DNA from: Erythroxylum novogranatense
Lineage: Eukaryota; Streptophyta; Magnoliopsida; Malpighiales; Erythroxylaceae
NCBI GenBank assembly: GCA_029891385.1
Contig: CM057230.1
Coordinates: 32,381,402-32,445,401, forward strand
Length of the DNA: 64,000 bases
Direction: 5' to 3'
Shown here: positions 34,154 through 47,709 of the stretch, one piece after another
Layout of the letters: every line of letters starts with the position of its first letter
Numbering within the stretch: the stretch's first letter is position 1
Translations under genes and position numbers: made by a program
The notes under the pieces: model-generated
Told to the model about the DNA's origin: nothing
The model's database searches: none
The model's input: the letters and a program-made list of their open reading frames with translations, nothing else

Positions 34154-35067
34154 CAGAATCGGGATTATTGAGGAAATACAAGGGTGCCCAACAACAATAA
34201 AAGCTGAAAAGATTAGAACTTGACGACAATTATGGTATATGATTATTCATGGAAAAAAAGAAAAAGGGTTCAGAAACAGAGAATGAAAGCAGAGGCACCA
34301 AGGGAAAGGAGGAAGGCAGTTGGAAACATGCAATTGAAGTTGTCATTCGGAAAAATGAATTTTCTATTGAAAGATGGATATCGATTCTAAAAGGACTATA
34401 TTAATTGGTGAATTCTTACTTGTGGAGATTGATGATGTGTGTAGTGGTGATACAGTTCGATGTCGATGAGTTGATGTTGATCCGCAGTGGAAATTTGAGG
34501 GGGATTGTGTGCGAGCTGGTTCACGCGTTGTACCGCGGGACTGCGTTCCAAAGCAGTAAGTTTCACCAAAAAAAGGAAAAAGAAATGAGATTATTAGTTT
34601 TTGGTCTTCTTCTATTTAATTCTTTTAATTTAATAGTTTAATTTTAATTTTATTTATATTTAATCCTTTAACACTAATAAGTTTTAGGTTATAAACATGA
34701 AACTTGTCACACTATTTAATATCTAATTTTCCTTAATTTTAAGAAAATTACTTATCATATCATATTATAAATTAAATTTTCTTATTATGTTTATTTACAA
34801 AATGTAAGACAAAAGTAACATTCAAAATAAATATAAAAATATATAACTAAAATTATATTACATAATTAGACTCCAATCTTTTACTCGGCGAATGATACAT
34901 TAAGCAATAAAAATATTTGTCTTTGTAATTTTCTAATGTTTTAAAGGCAAATCTAACAATAAATTGGTGAGAGGAGAGATTTAAAATTTAAAATTCTAGT
35001 GGGTATTAAATTATTATAAAACTAATATATAATAACAAAAAAATAAAAATTATAAGAATAAGCTAAA
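34154..35067. other. AMSH2 upstream region and AT-rich spacer
   Basis: About 34154-34640 is the likely AMSH2 promoter and leader, with a more GC-rich patch at 34440-34560. From 34640 to the copia element the DNA is AT-rich with no feature. Confidence 0.45.
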
Positions 35068-35322
35068 TGTTATAAAAAATAGAAATAATATGGTGTGCCA
35101 CTAATTGTTAATACACCACTTAATTGTTAATGTACCACTTAATTGTTAGTGCACCAAATGCACCACTTAATTGTTAGTGTACCACTTCTATTATCATGAT
35201 AGTATTTTATTAGAAATTTTGTACTATAAATAGAAGGATTAACTTGATGTAAGTGATACCAATTTATAAGAAGAATTCTCCTCTCCCAAATATTCTTAAA
35301 TTTTAGTTTCGATTTTATAACA
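35068..35322 (+). repeat. 5' LTR of copia element 2
   Basis: 255 bp, TGTTATAAAA...TTTTATAACA. TATAAATAG lies at 35225-35233. U3 is a ladder of 19-bp units (CACCACTTAATTGTTAATG) and 9-bp units (CACCAAATG), in a different number and order from the 3' LTR. Confidence 0.95.
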
Positions 35323-35338
35323 CGTTATCAGCACGAAG
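35323..35338 (+). other. Primer binding site of copia element 2
   Basis: CGTTATCAGCACGAAG directly after the LTR. TTATCAGCACGA is a frequent primer site in plant copia elements. Confidence 0.75.
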
Positions 35339-36092
35339 CTCTAATGTCTAAAATTCGGCTTATCAACTTCAAGCAATCATAAGGTTCTTCCATTTACGTA
35401 CGTCAAACAAACGTAAGTTCTTCTATTTATTTTTCTATTTATCTACATTAATTCTACTTATGATATTATTAAAAAAATTATAGATGATTCTCTATACCTT
35501 CCCTACGCTTTTACCTTCTCTTTAAATAATGAAAAGGTAATATTACCTCTAAATACTTAATTTATTGTATAGTATACATCGCAATTAGAAAATAAATAAA
35601 TAAAATATATTCAAGACTATTATATTTATTATACTACGATTAATTTTACTACATATATATTATTATCAATTATGTGTTTTAAATAAATAATTAAATAATA
35701 TATATTATAACTATTATAAATATAACGGCTAGTTAACGGTAAAATAATAATAATAATAATAATGAAAATGATTCATTTTTCTATAAATAGATACCACTTT
35801 TACATAATTTACTTCATCCCTACACATTATTTCTTACCTCAAAATTTAAGTCAAGTGTTGTCCGCTACATTATTTTTTTGTATAATTATTGTCATTATGT
35901 ATCTTTGTTTCATTCTTAGAGTAGAGCTAAATGATTCAGATCGCAATTTTTTTCTCTTAGTAATAACATTTTGTATGATCCCTTTGTTGCTTATTGGCAT
36001 AGCATTTGAGCATGGCATGTAATTTATTTAATGTAATATCTATTTGAATAATTATATTAATTATTTCTCTCTATTGTATAATAGTTGCCAAC

Positions 36093-37175
36093 ATGTCCAA
36101 TCTTGCCAAAATTGAGTTCATTTGCTTCTTGATGTCATGGAAATAATTATATGCCGTGGATGATTGATGTTGAAATGCATCTTGAATCAATGGATCTTTT
36201 AGATACCATTAAAGAAAATAATACAACATCAAAACAAAATAAAGCCAAAGCGATGATCTTCATTCGTCGTCATCTTGATGAGGATTAAAATAGAATACCT
36301 CACAATTAAAGATCCAAGTCATTTGTGAAAAGTTTACAAGAAAGATATGACCATCAAAAGGAAGTTTACTTAGGCTTTCGTGATGAATGGAGCACTTTAC
36401 GCTTCCAAGATTTTAAAAAGGTCAATGAGTATAACTCATTTATGTTTAGAATTGTCTCACAACTAAAATTTTGTGGGCAAACAATCACTGAGGAAGATAT
36501 GTTAGAAAAAACATACTCCACCTTCCACGCACAAATGTAACATTGCAACAACAATATCGAGTACGTGGATTTAAAAATACTCGACCGATTTCATGCCTCC
36601 TTGTAATGAGAAAAATAATGAACTTTTGATGAAAAATCATCAATCCCGCCCTATTGGCGCGACAACATTTTCAGAAGCGAATATTGCAATTCGAAATGAC
36701 AATGAAAGAAAACATCATCAAGGGCCTAGTCGTGGTCGCGGTCATGGTCGTGGCTACGGTTGTAACTACATTCGTGGTCGTGGTCGTAGACGTGACCGAG
36801 GAAGTTATCCATATAACTCATTTCAAAGAAATGCGAGCCACCACAATAACAAGCACCATATTAATGATGTTCATGGCTTATAGGACTTCAGGAGATTCTT
36901 GCCTTAGATGTCGTACAAATGGACATTGGGCTAAAGTTTGTCGAGTTCCTAAACATTTATGTCAGTTATACAAAGCATCCTTAAAAAAGAAAGAAAAGGA
37001 AGTGAATTTTACTGAACAACGCCATTTAGGTGATTCAACTGACCTTGGTTCTTTTGATTTTGATTTCATTGAGAATCATAATCCTTCAGATGACTCTACA
37101 TATTTGAATGCTTCGGATTTTACTGATGATTTTGTGGATCAGGACATTGTTGGTCGCAATAGCAATGGAAATTAA
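36093..37175 (+). pseudogene. Copia 2 gag, broken
   Basis: Begins MSNLAKIEF at 36093 and is readable in pieces to 37175. Pieces are 36325-36540 (SLQERYDHQKEVYL, the gag core), a Gly/Arg-rich tail at 36720-36810 and the zinc knuckle CLRCRTNGHWAKVC (CX2CX4HX4C) at about 36900-36941. Frame shifts separate the pieces. Upstream, between primer site and gag, an 86-codon hydrophobic frame (35762-36022) has no known counterpart and may be chance. Confidence 0.85.
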
Positions 37176-37368
37176 AATAATGTACTTATGCTTGTGTTAT
37201 GTATTCTTATGCTTGTTGTGGTACTCGGCCAAGTAAAGTATTGTAACATTTTTTAGTTAAAATAACATCTTTTCTCTTTATTAAAGTTCTTGCATAATTT
37301 TGTCATTAGATTATTTATTTTATGTGAAGTTTTGATATGGATCGATTACGAAAGAGGAGCGGAAAATA

Positions 37369-39053
37369 ATGATAATTTATGCATACCGAGATAGTGGCAC
37401 AACACACACTATCCTGAAAGATAAGAGTTTCTTTTCAGAATTAAAACCAACAAAAACAATTGTGAACACAATATCAGGTCCTGCAGACTTGATTGAAGGA
37501 ATTGGCAAGGCAAATTTCACATTACCAAATAACACAAAGTTCTCAATACATGATGCCTTATTTGCGCCAAAGTCTAAAAGAAATTTGTTGAGTTTTAATG
37601 ATATATATTCTCATAAATATGATACTCAGTCTGCAACTGAGGGAAATATGAAATATATGTATCTTACAACCTGTACATGCTCCCTACTGGATTGCATTAT
37701 ACATATATGAATGTGATGGAATCTAATATGGTAGTGAAAGCAAAACACATTGATCCTTCAATGATATCTATTTGACATGATCGTCTGGGTCATCCAGGAT
37801 CAACAATGATGCGAAAAATAATCGAGAATACACATGGATATCCATTGAGTAACAAAATGATTACTCAAATAAATAAGAGTCCATGTACATCTTGTTCTCT
37901 TAGAAAACTGATCATAAGGCCATCACCAGCTAAAATAAAATTGGAATCACCTGCTTTTCTTGAACGTATTCAAGGTGATATATGTGGACCAATTCATCCA
38001 CCATGTGGACCATTTCAATATTTTATGGTATTGATAGATGCCTCCAGCAGATGGTCTCACGTTTGTCTACTATCAACTCGTAATATGGCATTTCCAAGAT
38101 TTCTTGCACAAATTATTAAATTACGAGCACAATTTCCTGACTATACAATAAAGAAAGTCAGACTCGATAATGCAAGTGAATTCACATCCCAAACTTTCAA
38201 TGACTATTGTATGTCAACTGGGATTATGGTCGAGTATCCTGTTGCTTAAGTGTATACTCAAAATGGCTTACCTGAATCTTTAATTAAACGCCTTCAGCTT
38301 ATTGCTAGACCATTGATGATGAGAACAAAGCTTCCAATTTTCGTATGGGGTTATACAATTTTACATGCTAAGGCATTAATTCGCATCCGACCAAGTGCAT
38401 ATCATAACTACTCCCCACTACAACTTGCATTTGGTCAAGAACCAAATATCTCCCATTTGAGAATTTTTGGTTGTGCAGTATATGTGCCTATTGCACCACC
38501 ACAACGTAGTAAAATGGGACCTAAAAGAAGATTGGGGATATATGTCGGCTATGAAAGTACATCTATTATTAGATATCTTGAACCTTAAATAGGTGATGTG
38601 TTTACAGCACGTTTTGCTGATTGTCATTTTGATGAAAATACTTTCCCGACATTAGGGGGAGATAATAAACAACTGATGAAAGAAATTACATGGTGCGAAC
38701 CATCATTATTGTATCTTGATCAACGCACAAAACAATGCGAAATAGAAGTGCAAAGAATTGTGCATTTGCAAAGAATTGCAAATCAATTACCAGATGCTTT
38801 TACAGATACAAAAAGAGTGACTAAATCATTTATACCAGTTGTAAATACTCCTGCTCGGATTGAAATCCCAAAAGTACAATATGAGAACATGGTCACTCAT
38901 GAATCTACGACACGCATGAAGCGTGGTAGACCAATCGGTTCCAAAGATAAAAATCCTCGAAAAAGAAAAGGAGCAAATGTGATTAATAACCCCAAGATAG
39001 ATAAAAGTGTTCCTTTAGAAACACAAGATGATGATAGTGTCCCAAAACAGACA
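37369..39053 (+). pseudogene. Copia 2 protease and integrase, broken
   Basis: Protease has the active site DSGTTHTIL (from about 37387). Integrase starts with HDRLGHPG near 37776, preceded by a TGA where Trp is expected. It has CTSC zinc ligands, then the catalytic residues in QGDICGPI (Asp), VRLDNASEF (Asp) and NGLPESLIKR (Glu). A TAA at 38247-38249 lies between the last two. The frame at 38598-39116 continues the integrase tail (TARFADCHFDE) until the solo LTR begins. Confidence 0.88.
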
Positions 39054-39058
39054 CAAAC

Positions 39059-42000
39059 TGTTGAGACCCGATCCGAAAACCGGACCCCAACCGGAAAACA
39101 AAACGGAAAACAATAGCAAAAGCAAAACTAAACGACGGAGACACGATCAAACGCGTTCGGAAACAACCAAACGAAAGAATCGAATCCGGAAAACATAAGG
39201 CAAAAAACCAAGTAGCGGAACGAATCACTCAGCGAAAACAAACGGATCTCAAAACGGACTGAACCAATTTCCGACATCCGAGAACTCAAACTCTAAACGA
39301 AAACAACAGGGTAGCGTTGCAGACCTTAGACTAAAACAAATCCGAATTCCGGTATAATTTTTTTTCAATATTTCTTTTTCATTTCTTTCATCTTTAATCA
39401 ACCTTATACAATCAAAACAGAATAATTCATCCTCGTGCAAATCTCAAATCATCATCTTATACAAACATACACATCCCAAAATTTTATCCATATACCAAAA
39501 TTCTTATCTCATTTATAACAAAACCTATTCAACTTCTTACTTTGCCATAACCCGATTTTATCGAAAATCAAAAGATAACTGTTGTATTTTGAACAGCCCA
39601 AAATCTGCAAAAGAAATTATACACTTCTATAATTTCCAAACACAACTCGAATCATCGGACCTCCGTCCGAATCCAAAACACCACAGAACACACATCTATA
39701 CCTAACACTTCCATAATTCTCAATCCAATTCATAAATCAATCCAACACAATCCAATCATAAGTATATATTTTACTATTCATAAACAAATCCATTCATATT
39801 CACCTCAATACAAAATACAACTCCATAATTGACTTACATATTTCAATTTCATGATAATACACAAACTCAAATCCATTCTCAATTTCAGCATTTGTTTACA
39901 ATCCGAAAAGAATACACTAACATCAAACTTTACACATAAATACAAAACATGCACAAATCGAACTGAAGTCGTGATCGTCTTCCATCCGATCTCCTGCTCG
40001 AAAACCTGGAGATGGGGATGAAAGGGGGAGTGAGCTTTCACTCCGTGGATAACATATTTATACTCGAAAATAAGCAAAAATCATTTCGTAAAAATGTTTC
40101 TCATTTGTAAACATTTCTCAATAGCAAGAATTTCAAAACTTAGTTCTTAGGCCATTCAATTTATTCAAAACATTCTTAATCAATTTCCAAAATTCTCACG
40201 GTTTCAAAACTCATTTCTCAAAATCTCACAATTGTTCTTCCACATTATGCACAATTTCGAAAACATGAATGCATCACAACCATAAACAAAACAAAACACA
40301 TAACACATCAAATAGTTTGGGTCGGTCCTAACAAAGCGTCGCACATTTCCGCATAATGTTCACATGCGTACCGTGAACGGAGGGGAGTCCAAATCGAAAC
40401 TCCTAAGCCACTGCAGGCGTAGGGAGAAGGCTATCGAGGAGGAGACAGTAATTGACTCTTACGGAGGGGACCTAACCAAACCCACATAATTTACATATTC
40501 ATACTAAACAAAAATCAGATTACCCGAAGGCACATTTCAAAATTTCAATTTTTTTTTCATGTTGTGTCTGACAAGACACATTCACATTCACAAAGTCATC
40601 ACATCGAAGCAATTCATATAACATAGCGCCAATTTTAGCATTCATCAGATGGTCAGACAACTTGACATTTCCAAAAAAAATGCACATAATTTCACATAGA
40701 ACTTCTCACATAGCAAATTCGCAAATTATTTTAAAATGCTCGCACAATTAGAACACTGATTGAAACCTTCAAACATAATTCAACAATTATTTCAATATTA
40801 TCAAAACGTTCAAAATCAGTGAATGTGCAATGAAGAACATTTTATTTAAATCATTCGGAACTATTTTCATAACTTATCAAATTTGTCGACAATAACGAAT
40901 TTAACAATTTAAGCGATTTCTTAAATCATTATAACATAAATGAATTTCAGAATCTTTCTTAATTTCTCAATTTATTTTAAAACTCGTAACATTTTTCAAA
41001 ACATTCGAAAACAATAAAATTCAATACTCTCAAAAATTTCAATCAATTTCACAAATCATTTGAAGACAAGAAATTGAACCTTTGTATCGTTCTTCGTATT
41101 CTCAGAAATTTCCTTAATTTATCAAACATTCACAACTTGCAACAATTCTTAAAAACATTCGAAATCAAGTATTGCATTTTCAACCATTTACATAATCACT
41201 ACTTTATAACGAATTCAAAATAGTCAAAAATTATAACCTTTCTTTATAATCCTCCCAAAAATATTCGAAAATCAGATTTGTTTTTCAAACATTTTCCTAA
41301 ACGATATTTTTATACAATTTCTAAAACATTCGAAAATCATCATTTTTCAAACACTTTTATAAACACTATTTTATAACCAATTCCGAAAGTATTCGGAAAT
41401 CCCAAAATTTTCAAACCTTTTCATAAACCCTTTTTTTTTGTACTTCCAAAAGTATTTGGAAATCCCAATTTTTCAAACCTTTTCATAAACCCTTTTTTTT
41501 TGTACTTCCAAAAGTATTTGGAAATCCCAATTTTTCAAACCTTTACATAAACGATATTTTATAAACACTTTCAAAAATATTCGAAAATTCTAATTTTTCA
41601 AACCTTTTCGTAACTAACATTTGAAATCATTTACAACACAAAGAATTACTCAACAAAGAATGCAAGTCTTTTTAGAAGAAATCCTTTTAAAAAAACAATC
41701 TAAACATGTAATTTAACAATTACTTTATTTTTTTATCAAAACATCCAAAAATCAAGGAAGATAATCAATTGAATCATTTTGTTTACATTGTCCAAACAAA
41801 ACAATTTCGTAAATAATTCAAACATAATTCCTTAAATAAATTTTGAAATCCTTTTTTTGAATTTTCAAAACATAATTTCTTCGAAATTTCAAAGATCATA
41901 AAATAACACTTTCTTAAGTAAACTTTGAAATCAATAAATATAACATTGTTTCATAATTTATCGGTTCTTTCATAATTAAAGAAAATTTCAGAAATTTTAT

Positions 42001-44285
42001 CAATTTTATCAAATTATCCAAAACGATTTTAATAATTTATGTAATCATTTCTAAAACATCAAATAACACATATTGTATCTTCTTCTTGATTTTTCAAACA
42101 TAGACAATAATTTTTTTTTTCAAAACATTTTTCATTCTTGATTTCTCAAAAATTCATACGAAACTTATAATTCAAAGTATAAATACATTACCCACCTCGA
42201 AATGATGCTAAAAGCTTATCCGACTCGTCAATTTGCCCAAAGCTTCTTCCTTTCTCCCGACTTAAAAGTACCTATACCAAACTACCCAAATTCAATATCA
42301 TAAATCACATAATTCTCAAAATTAATTTCATAATACACAAACCTATCATAATTTCAACCCATCTAAATCAACAATTTCCAAAAACTCCAATTCCTAAAAA
42401 TTGGGCATAAACACTAACTCACATTTATCCAACATTAATCATCAATCATAGTATAATCACTTCAATGGACCTTAGAAAACTCAAATCCATAACCTTTCCA
42501 AACCAAATCAACCAACATCTCACCACAAAAATTCAAAATCAAAACTTCTCTCTCTTACCTTTTTCTCCTCCATTTTCGAATTAATCCAGCTCCAAAGGAA
42601 GCCATCTTCTTCTTGCTTCCTTCCCCTTTGAAAAGCATCGAAATCCTCTAGGAAACCTATAAAAACCGAACCTTGCTTCCTCCTCCTTCTTCTTCTTCTT
42701 CTTCTTCTTCGCACGGCTTCTCCTTCTTCTCTCCCTCTCTATCGTTTCTTTCTTTATTTTCTTATGAAATTTTCGTGTATCTGCTGCTCCCTCATTGTTC
42801 AAAACGACACCTCCTTCATGTGGTCTTTTTAAAGAATGACAATAGACCTAATTGCCCCTCCATGCAAGCCTAAAACTTTTCCCTTTAAGTGATGTTCCAT
42901 ATCTGCCCCTGCACATTTCATTTTAAAAACAACCATCTTGCTTCCAAATTTTGGACAGGTAAATGACATAATTTGGCAAAACTTTCTTCTTGAAAAATGT
43001 TCCTCGATGTCTTATGTTTCCAACACCACTGAAAACGCTCAAATTGGTTCAGAAATGAAGAAGTTATGGCTAAAATACGCGTTCAGCTCATTATAATCCG
43101 AGACTGAACAATAACCCAACTTCAATCCAAAAATTTACAATCTTATGAACTAAATTGGAATTCAATCCCTTCACATGATTTATAGCACCATGTCTCAATT
43201 TTATGTTACAAAAAGAATCGGTTCAATTGGATCTCTATGGCTCCCGAATTTTGCAAAATACTGAACCATGTTCAGAAAATTATCTAACTCATAACCTTTA
43301 ACCAACCCTCTCACTATGGTTCAATCAATCTATTTCCATTTAATCTCCTAAAAATCATAATTACTCATGAAGGAGTAGCTAAATTTCTTAGGAATCCAAC
43401 GCTTCAAAAATCGAATCAATCGGATGTCAGACGAAGGAATTATAAGCAAAAGATTGAAAAAAGGTCGGATCAAAAGCAAAAGAACAGAATCTCAATTATA
43501 CATATATAATCGAATTTTTCAAAAATCGTAACTCTTGATCCTGAACTCCAAATTTGACAAATTTGGTGTCTATGGAAAGATAAAAGGAAGCTCTACAACT
43601 TCCATGAAGAACTCAAAAATCAATTTCATCTCTAAAGGGGTAAAAAACCTAGTCAAAGTTATTGCCCTGTCAAACATCACCTAAACAAACTCCAAACTTT
43701 CAAAATTCATATCTTCCAATTTCTACATCAAAAAATGGCATACTTTATAGCGTCGGAAAGATTGATAAACAAGCTACAACTTTCATGAAGACCACTTATT
43801 CTAATTCAGACTAAATCCATACGACGAGTGGCCTCAAAGTCAAGCATACGCAAATATATACTTATGGTCATTTTTACAAAACAAAATTTGACTGATCATA
43901 ACTTTTTCTCCCGATATCGAAAAATATCAAACTTTATGGCGATGGAAAACTCTTAACATAAGCTACAAGTTTCATGAAGATCATTTTCTCCAATTTGGCC
44001 TAAATCAAAAGTCAACTTTTAACCCCAAAAAGTCAAACTTTTCTTAATTCTTCAAATTTTTACACTTTTATCTTTAGTTCTCAATTTTCAACTTCCATTT
44101 CAAATCAACTCATTCTCTTAAACTTTCATATCCCATACAAATCGACTCAAATATTGAAGTCATCAAAACTAAACAATTCTTTTCTCATATATTTTTCTTA
44201 AATTCATAAATTTTCTCACCAATTTCTTTCTCATTTAAATTCATTTTAATATTTTTAATTTTCACCAAAAGTTCGGGGTCCAACA
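39059..44285 (-). mobile_element. 5.2-kb solo LTR nested in copia element 2
   Basis: The insertion reads TGTTGAGACCC...GGGGTCCAACA and is flanked by CAAAC on both sides (39054-39058, 44286-44290), an exact 5-bp target repeat. The minus strand is sense. Phrases such as CATGAAAGTTGTAGCTTG (near 43790) and the segment around 43425 resemble the plus-strand LTR at 58610-62867 (60770, 61300) in the same direction. It carries no genes and no primer site. The host reading frame resumes at the far side. At 5227 bp it is unusually long for an LTR. Small open frames inside are chance. Confidence 0.9.
41210..41620. repeat. Degenerate 62-bp tandem array in the solo LTR
   Basis: A motif like AAGTATTTGGAAATCCC or AAACATTCGAAAATC recurs every 57-64 bp (near 41268, 41325, 41388, 41450, 41512, 41576). 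Two central units, 41411-41472 and 41473-41534, are nearly identical. Confidence 0.85.
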
Positions 44286-46021
44286 CAAACTGACATTAAT
44301 CAAGAAATCGCAATTAATTATATTCACACAAAAGAATTATGGAACCGAAATGATATGAAAGAGATTGATGAAATATGTTCTTATGCTATAGCATGTGATA
44401 TCATCAATGAAAATGAAGATCCCGAATCAAGATCTATCATTGAATGTCAAAATAGACATGATTGAGTTTAATGGAAAAATGCTATTAAAGCTGAATTAAA
44501 TTCTCTTAACAAGCGTAATGTGTTTGGACCTATTGTCCTTACACCCCAAAGTGTACAGCCTGTAGGTTACAAATGAATTTTTGTTCGAAAACAAAATGAG
44601 AAAAATGAGATTGTGAGATACAAAGCTCGACTTGTTGCACAAGGTTTTTCTCAAAGCCCGGAATTGACTATGAACAAACATACTCTTCTGTTATGGATAC
44701 AATTACGTTTAGATATTTAATCAGCTTAATAGTTCTTCAGAAACTGAAAATGCGTCTTATGGATGTTGTTACAGCTTACCTGTACGGATCACTTGATAGT
44801 GATATTTCCATGAAAATCCCTGAAGGATTCAAAGTGCCTGCAGCATTAAAATAACAACCAAAGGAAAAGTATTCAATCAAATTGCAAAGATCCTTATATG
44901 GACTAAAGCAATCTGGACGCATGTGGTACAATCGTCTAAGCGAGTATCGATCAAAGAAAGGATATGTAAATAGTCCTATTTGCCCTTGCGTTTTTATAAG
45001 GAAAACAACATCCGGATATGTGATTATCGCTGTCTATATTGACGATTTGAATATCATTGGTACTGCTAAAGAAATCCAAGAAACAATGGTATACTTAAAG
45101 AAGGAATTTGAAATGAAAGATCTTGGAAAAACTACATATTGTCTTGGTCTACAAATTGAGCATAGACCAAGCGGAATATTTGTGCATCAATCGACATATA
45201 CAGAAAAGGTATTGAGGTGTTTCAATATGGATAAAGCAACTCCGTTAAGTACACCAATGGTTGGTAGATCGCTTAATGTTTAGAAGGATCCATTTCGCCC
45301 TTGCGAAGAAAACGAAGAAGCTCTTGATTCTGAAACGCCATATCTGAGCGCGATAGGAGCTCTTATGTATCTTGCTAATTGTACTAGACCTGATATAGCT
45401 TTTGATGTTAATCTACTAGCAAGATTTAGCTCATCTCCTACGAAAAGGCACTGGAATGGAATTAAACATCTATTTCGTTATCTTCGAGGTACAATTGATT
45501 TGGGATTATTTTACGCTAAAAATGCAAAACAAGCTTTGGTTGGTTATGCAGATGCAGGTTACTTATCAGATCCGCATAAAGCTAGATCCCAAACTGGTTA
45601 TGTATTTACGTATGGAGGCACTGCAATTTTTTGGCGTTCACAGAAACAAACACTTATTGCTACTTCTTCAAATCATGCTGAAATCATTGCACTTCATGAA
45701 GCAAGCCGAGAATGTGTATGGTTAAGGTCAATAACGCACCACATTTTAACAACTTGTGGCTTATTGACCAACAAAGAACCAACAATCATATACGAAGACA
45801 ATACAGCATGTATCGCTCAAATAAAGGAGGGTTATATCAAAAGTGATAGAACCAAACATATCCCTCCGAAATTTTTTCAATTCACCCAAGATCTCGAAAA
45901 CAGCAAAGAAATCAACATCCAAGATATTCAATCAGCGAAAAATATGCGGATCTTTTCACAAAGGCACTTCCTACTACACCTTTCAGGAAGCATGTCCACG
46001 AGATTGGAATGCGACATCTAA
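44286..46021 (+). pseudogene. Copia 2 reverse transcriptase and RNase H, broken
   Basis: After the solo LTR the frame resumes with NYIHTKELWN. Reverse transcriptase is open in pieces, the longest at 44882-45283 (QRSLYGLKQSGRMWYNRL, catalytic VYIDDLNIIG). RNase H is at 45365-46021 (ANCTRPDIAFDVNLLARFS, VGYADAGYLSDPHKARSQTG, then the SSNHAEIIAL and YEDNTACI blocks). Stops at 44464 and 44574 are TGA at positions that carry Trp in the family. A one-base frame shift lies near 44656. Confidence 0.9.
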
Positions 46022-46190
46022 GAAATTTATGAGGAAGAGCTCATTGTGTTAAATGAGGGGGAGCTTACGCAGTTGCACTCTTTTTTCCTTCTCATGGTTT
46101 TTGTCCTACTAGGTTTTTCCTGATAAGGTTTTTAACGAGGCAACACCAAATGCGTATCAAGGCCAGATAAAAAATAATTATATGGCACAC

Positions 46191-46200
46191 CAAGGGGGAG
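46191..46200 (+). other. Polypurine tract of copia element 2
   Basis: CAAGGGGGAG ends exactly where the 3' LTR begins, as needed for plus-strand priming. Confidence 0.9.
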
Positions 46201-46463
46201 TGTTATAAAAGATAGAAATAATATGGTGTGCCACTAATTGTCAATACACCACTTAATTGTTAATGCACCAAATGCACCACTTAATTGTTAGTGTACCAAA
46301 TGCACCACTTAATAGTTAGTGTACCACTTCTATTATCATGATAGTATTTTATTAGAAATTTTGTACTATAAATAGAAAGGTTAACTTGATGTAAGTGATA
46401 CCAATTTATAAGAAGAATTCTCCTCTTCCAAATATTCTTAAATTTTAGTTTGGTTTTATAACA
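46201..46463 (+). repeat. 3' LTR of copia element 2
   Basis: 263 bp, TGTTATAAAAG...TTTTATAACA. It matches the 5' LTR except for scattered changes and a rearranged U3 repeat ladder. Confidence 0.95.
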
Positions 46464-47709
46464 CCAAATATAATATAGAAACAAATTATTTTATTAAACC
46501 AAAATTGATCCTAACATAAAATTAAAATAATAGTAGCAATTAAGATTTATTTATGAAGGAGTTTATGTTTCATTTTAATAAAATTTTAAATACTTCAACA
46601 TTATTTAAAGAATTATAAATTATGTTTTCATCCAAAATATTTGTAGAAATATCTTCTACTGTATTTTAATAAATTATAAACTAGTAATATATAAATTTAT
46701 TTTCTATTGTAAGACATTATACTTTTAGTTTAATAAGATATCAACTAACTATTAGTAAATGCTTTTAATTTGTTTGATGTGACAAATGTATTTTCTTCAC
46801 AAATTGTATTTTTAAGTCCACCGTAATCAAGATCAAGCAATGATTTTTCTTTTCAATTCAAAATGGCATGATTAATACAATCAATATCAACTGGATCATA
46901 TATTCTCTTTTATCAAGAATTTTGAATGCATAGTACAATAATTATAAAATCAATAATAGAAAGTATAATTACTATAAAAATAAAATTCAACTAATAAAGT
47001 ACTTATTCTTCATTCTTAAATTATAAATATCATAAACAAAGTTATTAAGTCTTTTATGTTCTAAATAATTTTTTTGTATGAACACATACAAAAATACACT
47101 CTAATTACATTCACAACGTGATGGAGGAAATGTTTTCTTGAATTAAGATAACAAATTTTCTCAACATTAACTAATATCGCCACTCATTTGTATTTTAGAT
47201 TAATAGTATAAAATAAAAATAAATATTATTAATAAGCAAAGCATGAAACTAAAAGAATAAAACTTCCTAAAGTGTTGTTTTAGCTAAACTCTCTCTTTTA
47301 AGATGATTTAGCAAAACTTTCTAAAACTTCACTCGTCAATTTAATTTCATTTTCACCTTTAATTGCTCTTTATTAAAAATACATTTTATTAAAAATAGCT
47401 TTTATTCAATCACATTAAAAGATAATAATATCAACATACGTACATATATATTTATTATATAAGTAATAAGGATTGATACAGAAGAAGCTCTTAAGTAGGT
47501 CATTTAAGTAAGATGCTTACTTTGTCATTGATCAAGAATATTTGTATAACTTGTACAATTTCTCTTTCCATTTTTAATATACATATATATATATAAATGA
47601 ATTTTTATATGAGTCAATTTTCCTCAATAACCTTATAAATTGAGCCATAATCTTCACAATTATCAAATAAGCATCCTAAAATATATTATCCATAGTAATA
47701 GCATAAACC
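46464..47709. other. AT-rich spacer, nothing seen
   Basis: No gene, RNA or repeat of note was found. Confidence 0.5.

Larger units (their letters stand above)
35068..46463 (+). mobile_element. Copia element 2, interrupted by a solo LTR
   Basis: A Ty1/copia element with short LTRs (35068-35322, 46201-46463), a primer site directly after the first and a purine tract directly before the second. CTAAA before (35063-35067) and CCAAA after (46464-46468) are a 5-bp target repeat with one change. Without the 5.2-kb solo LTR at 39059-44285 the element is about 6.2 kb. It carries gag, protease, integrase, reverse transcriptase and RNase H in copia order. All genes have stops or frame shifts. Confidence 0.93.

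Noticed and set aside
35762..36022. 86-codon hydrophobic frame in the leader of copia element 2
   Set aside because: AT-rich DNA gives such Phe/Ile-rich frames by chance; no known copia gene lies before gag here.
39805..40077. 90-codon minus-strand frame in the solo LTR
   Set aside because: No protein likeness; it lies in the LTR and has no gene context.
42520..42873. Arg- and Ser-rich frames on both strands
   Set aside because: They come from a CTT/GAA-rich microsatellite in the solo LTR.
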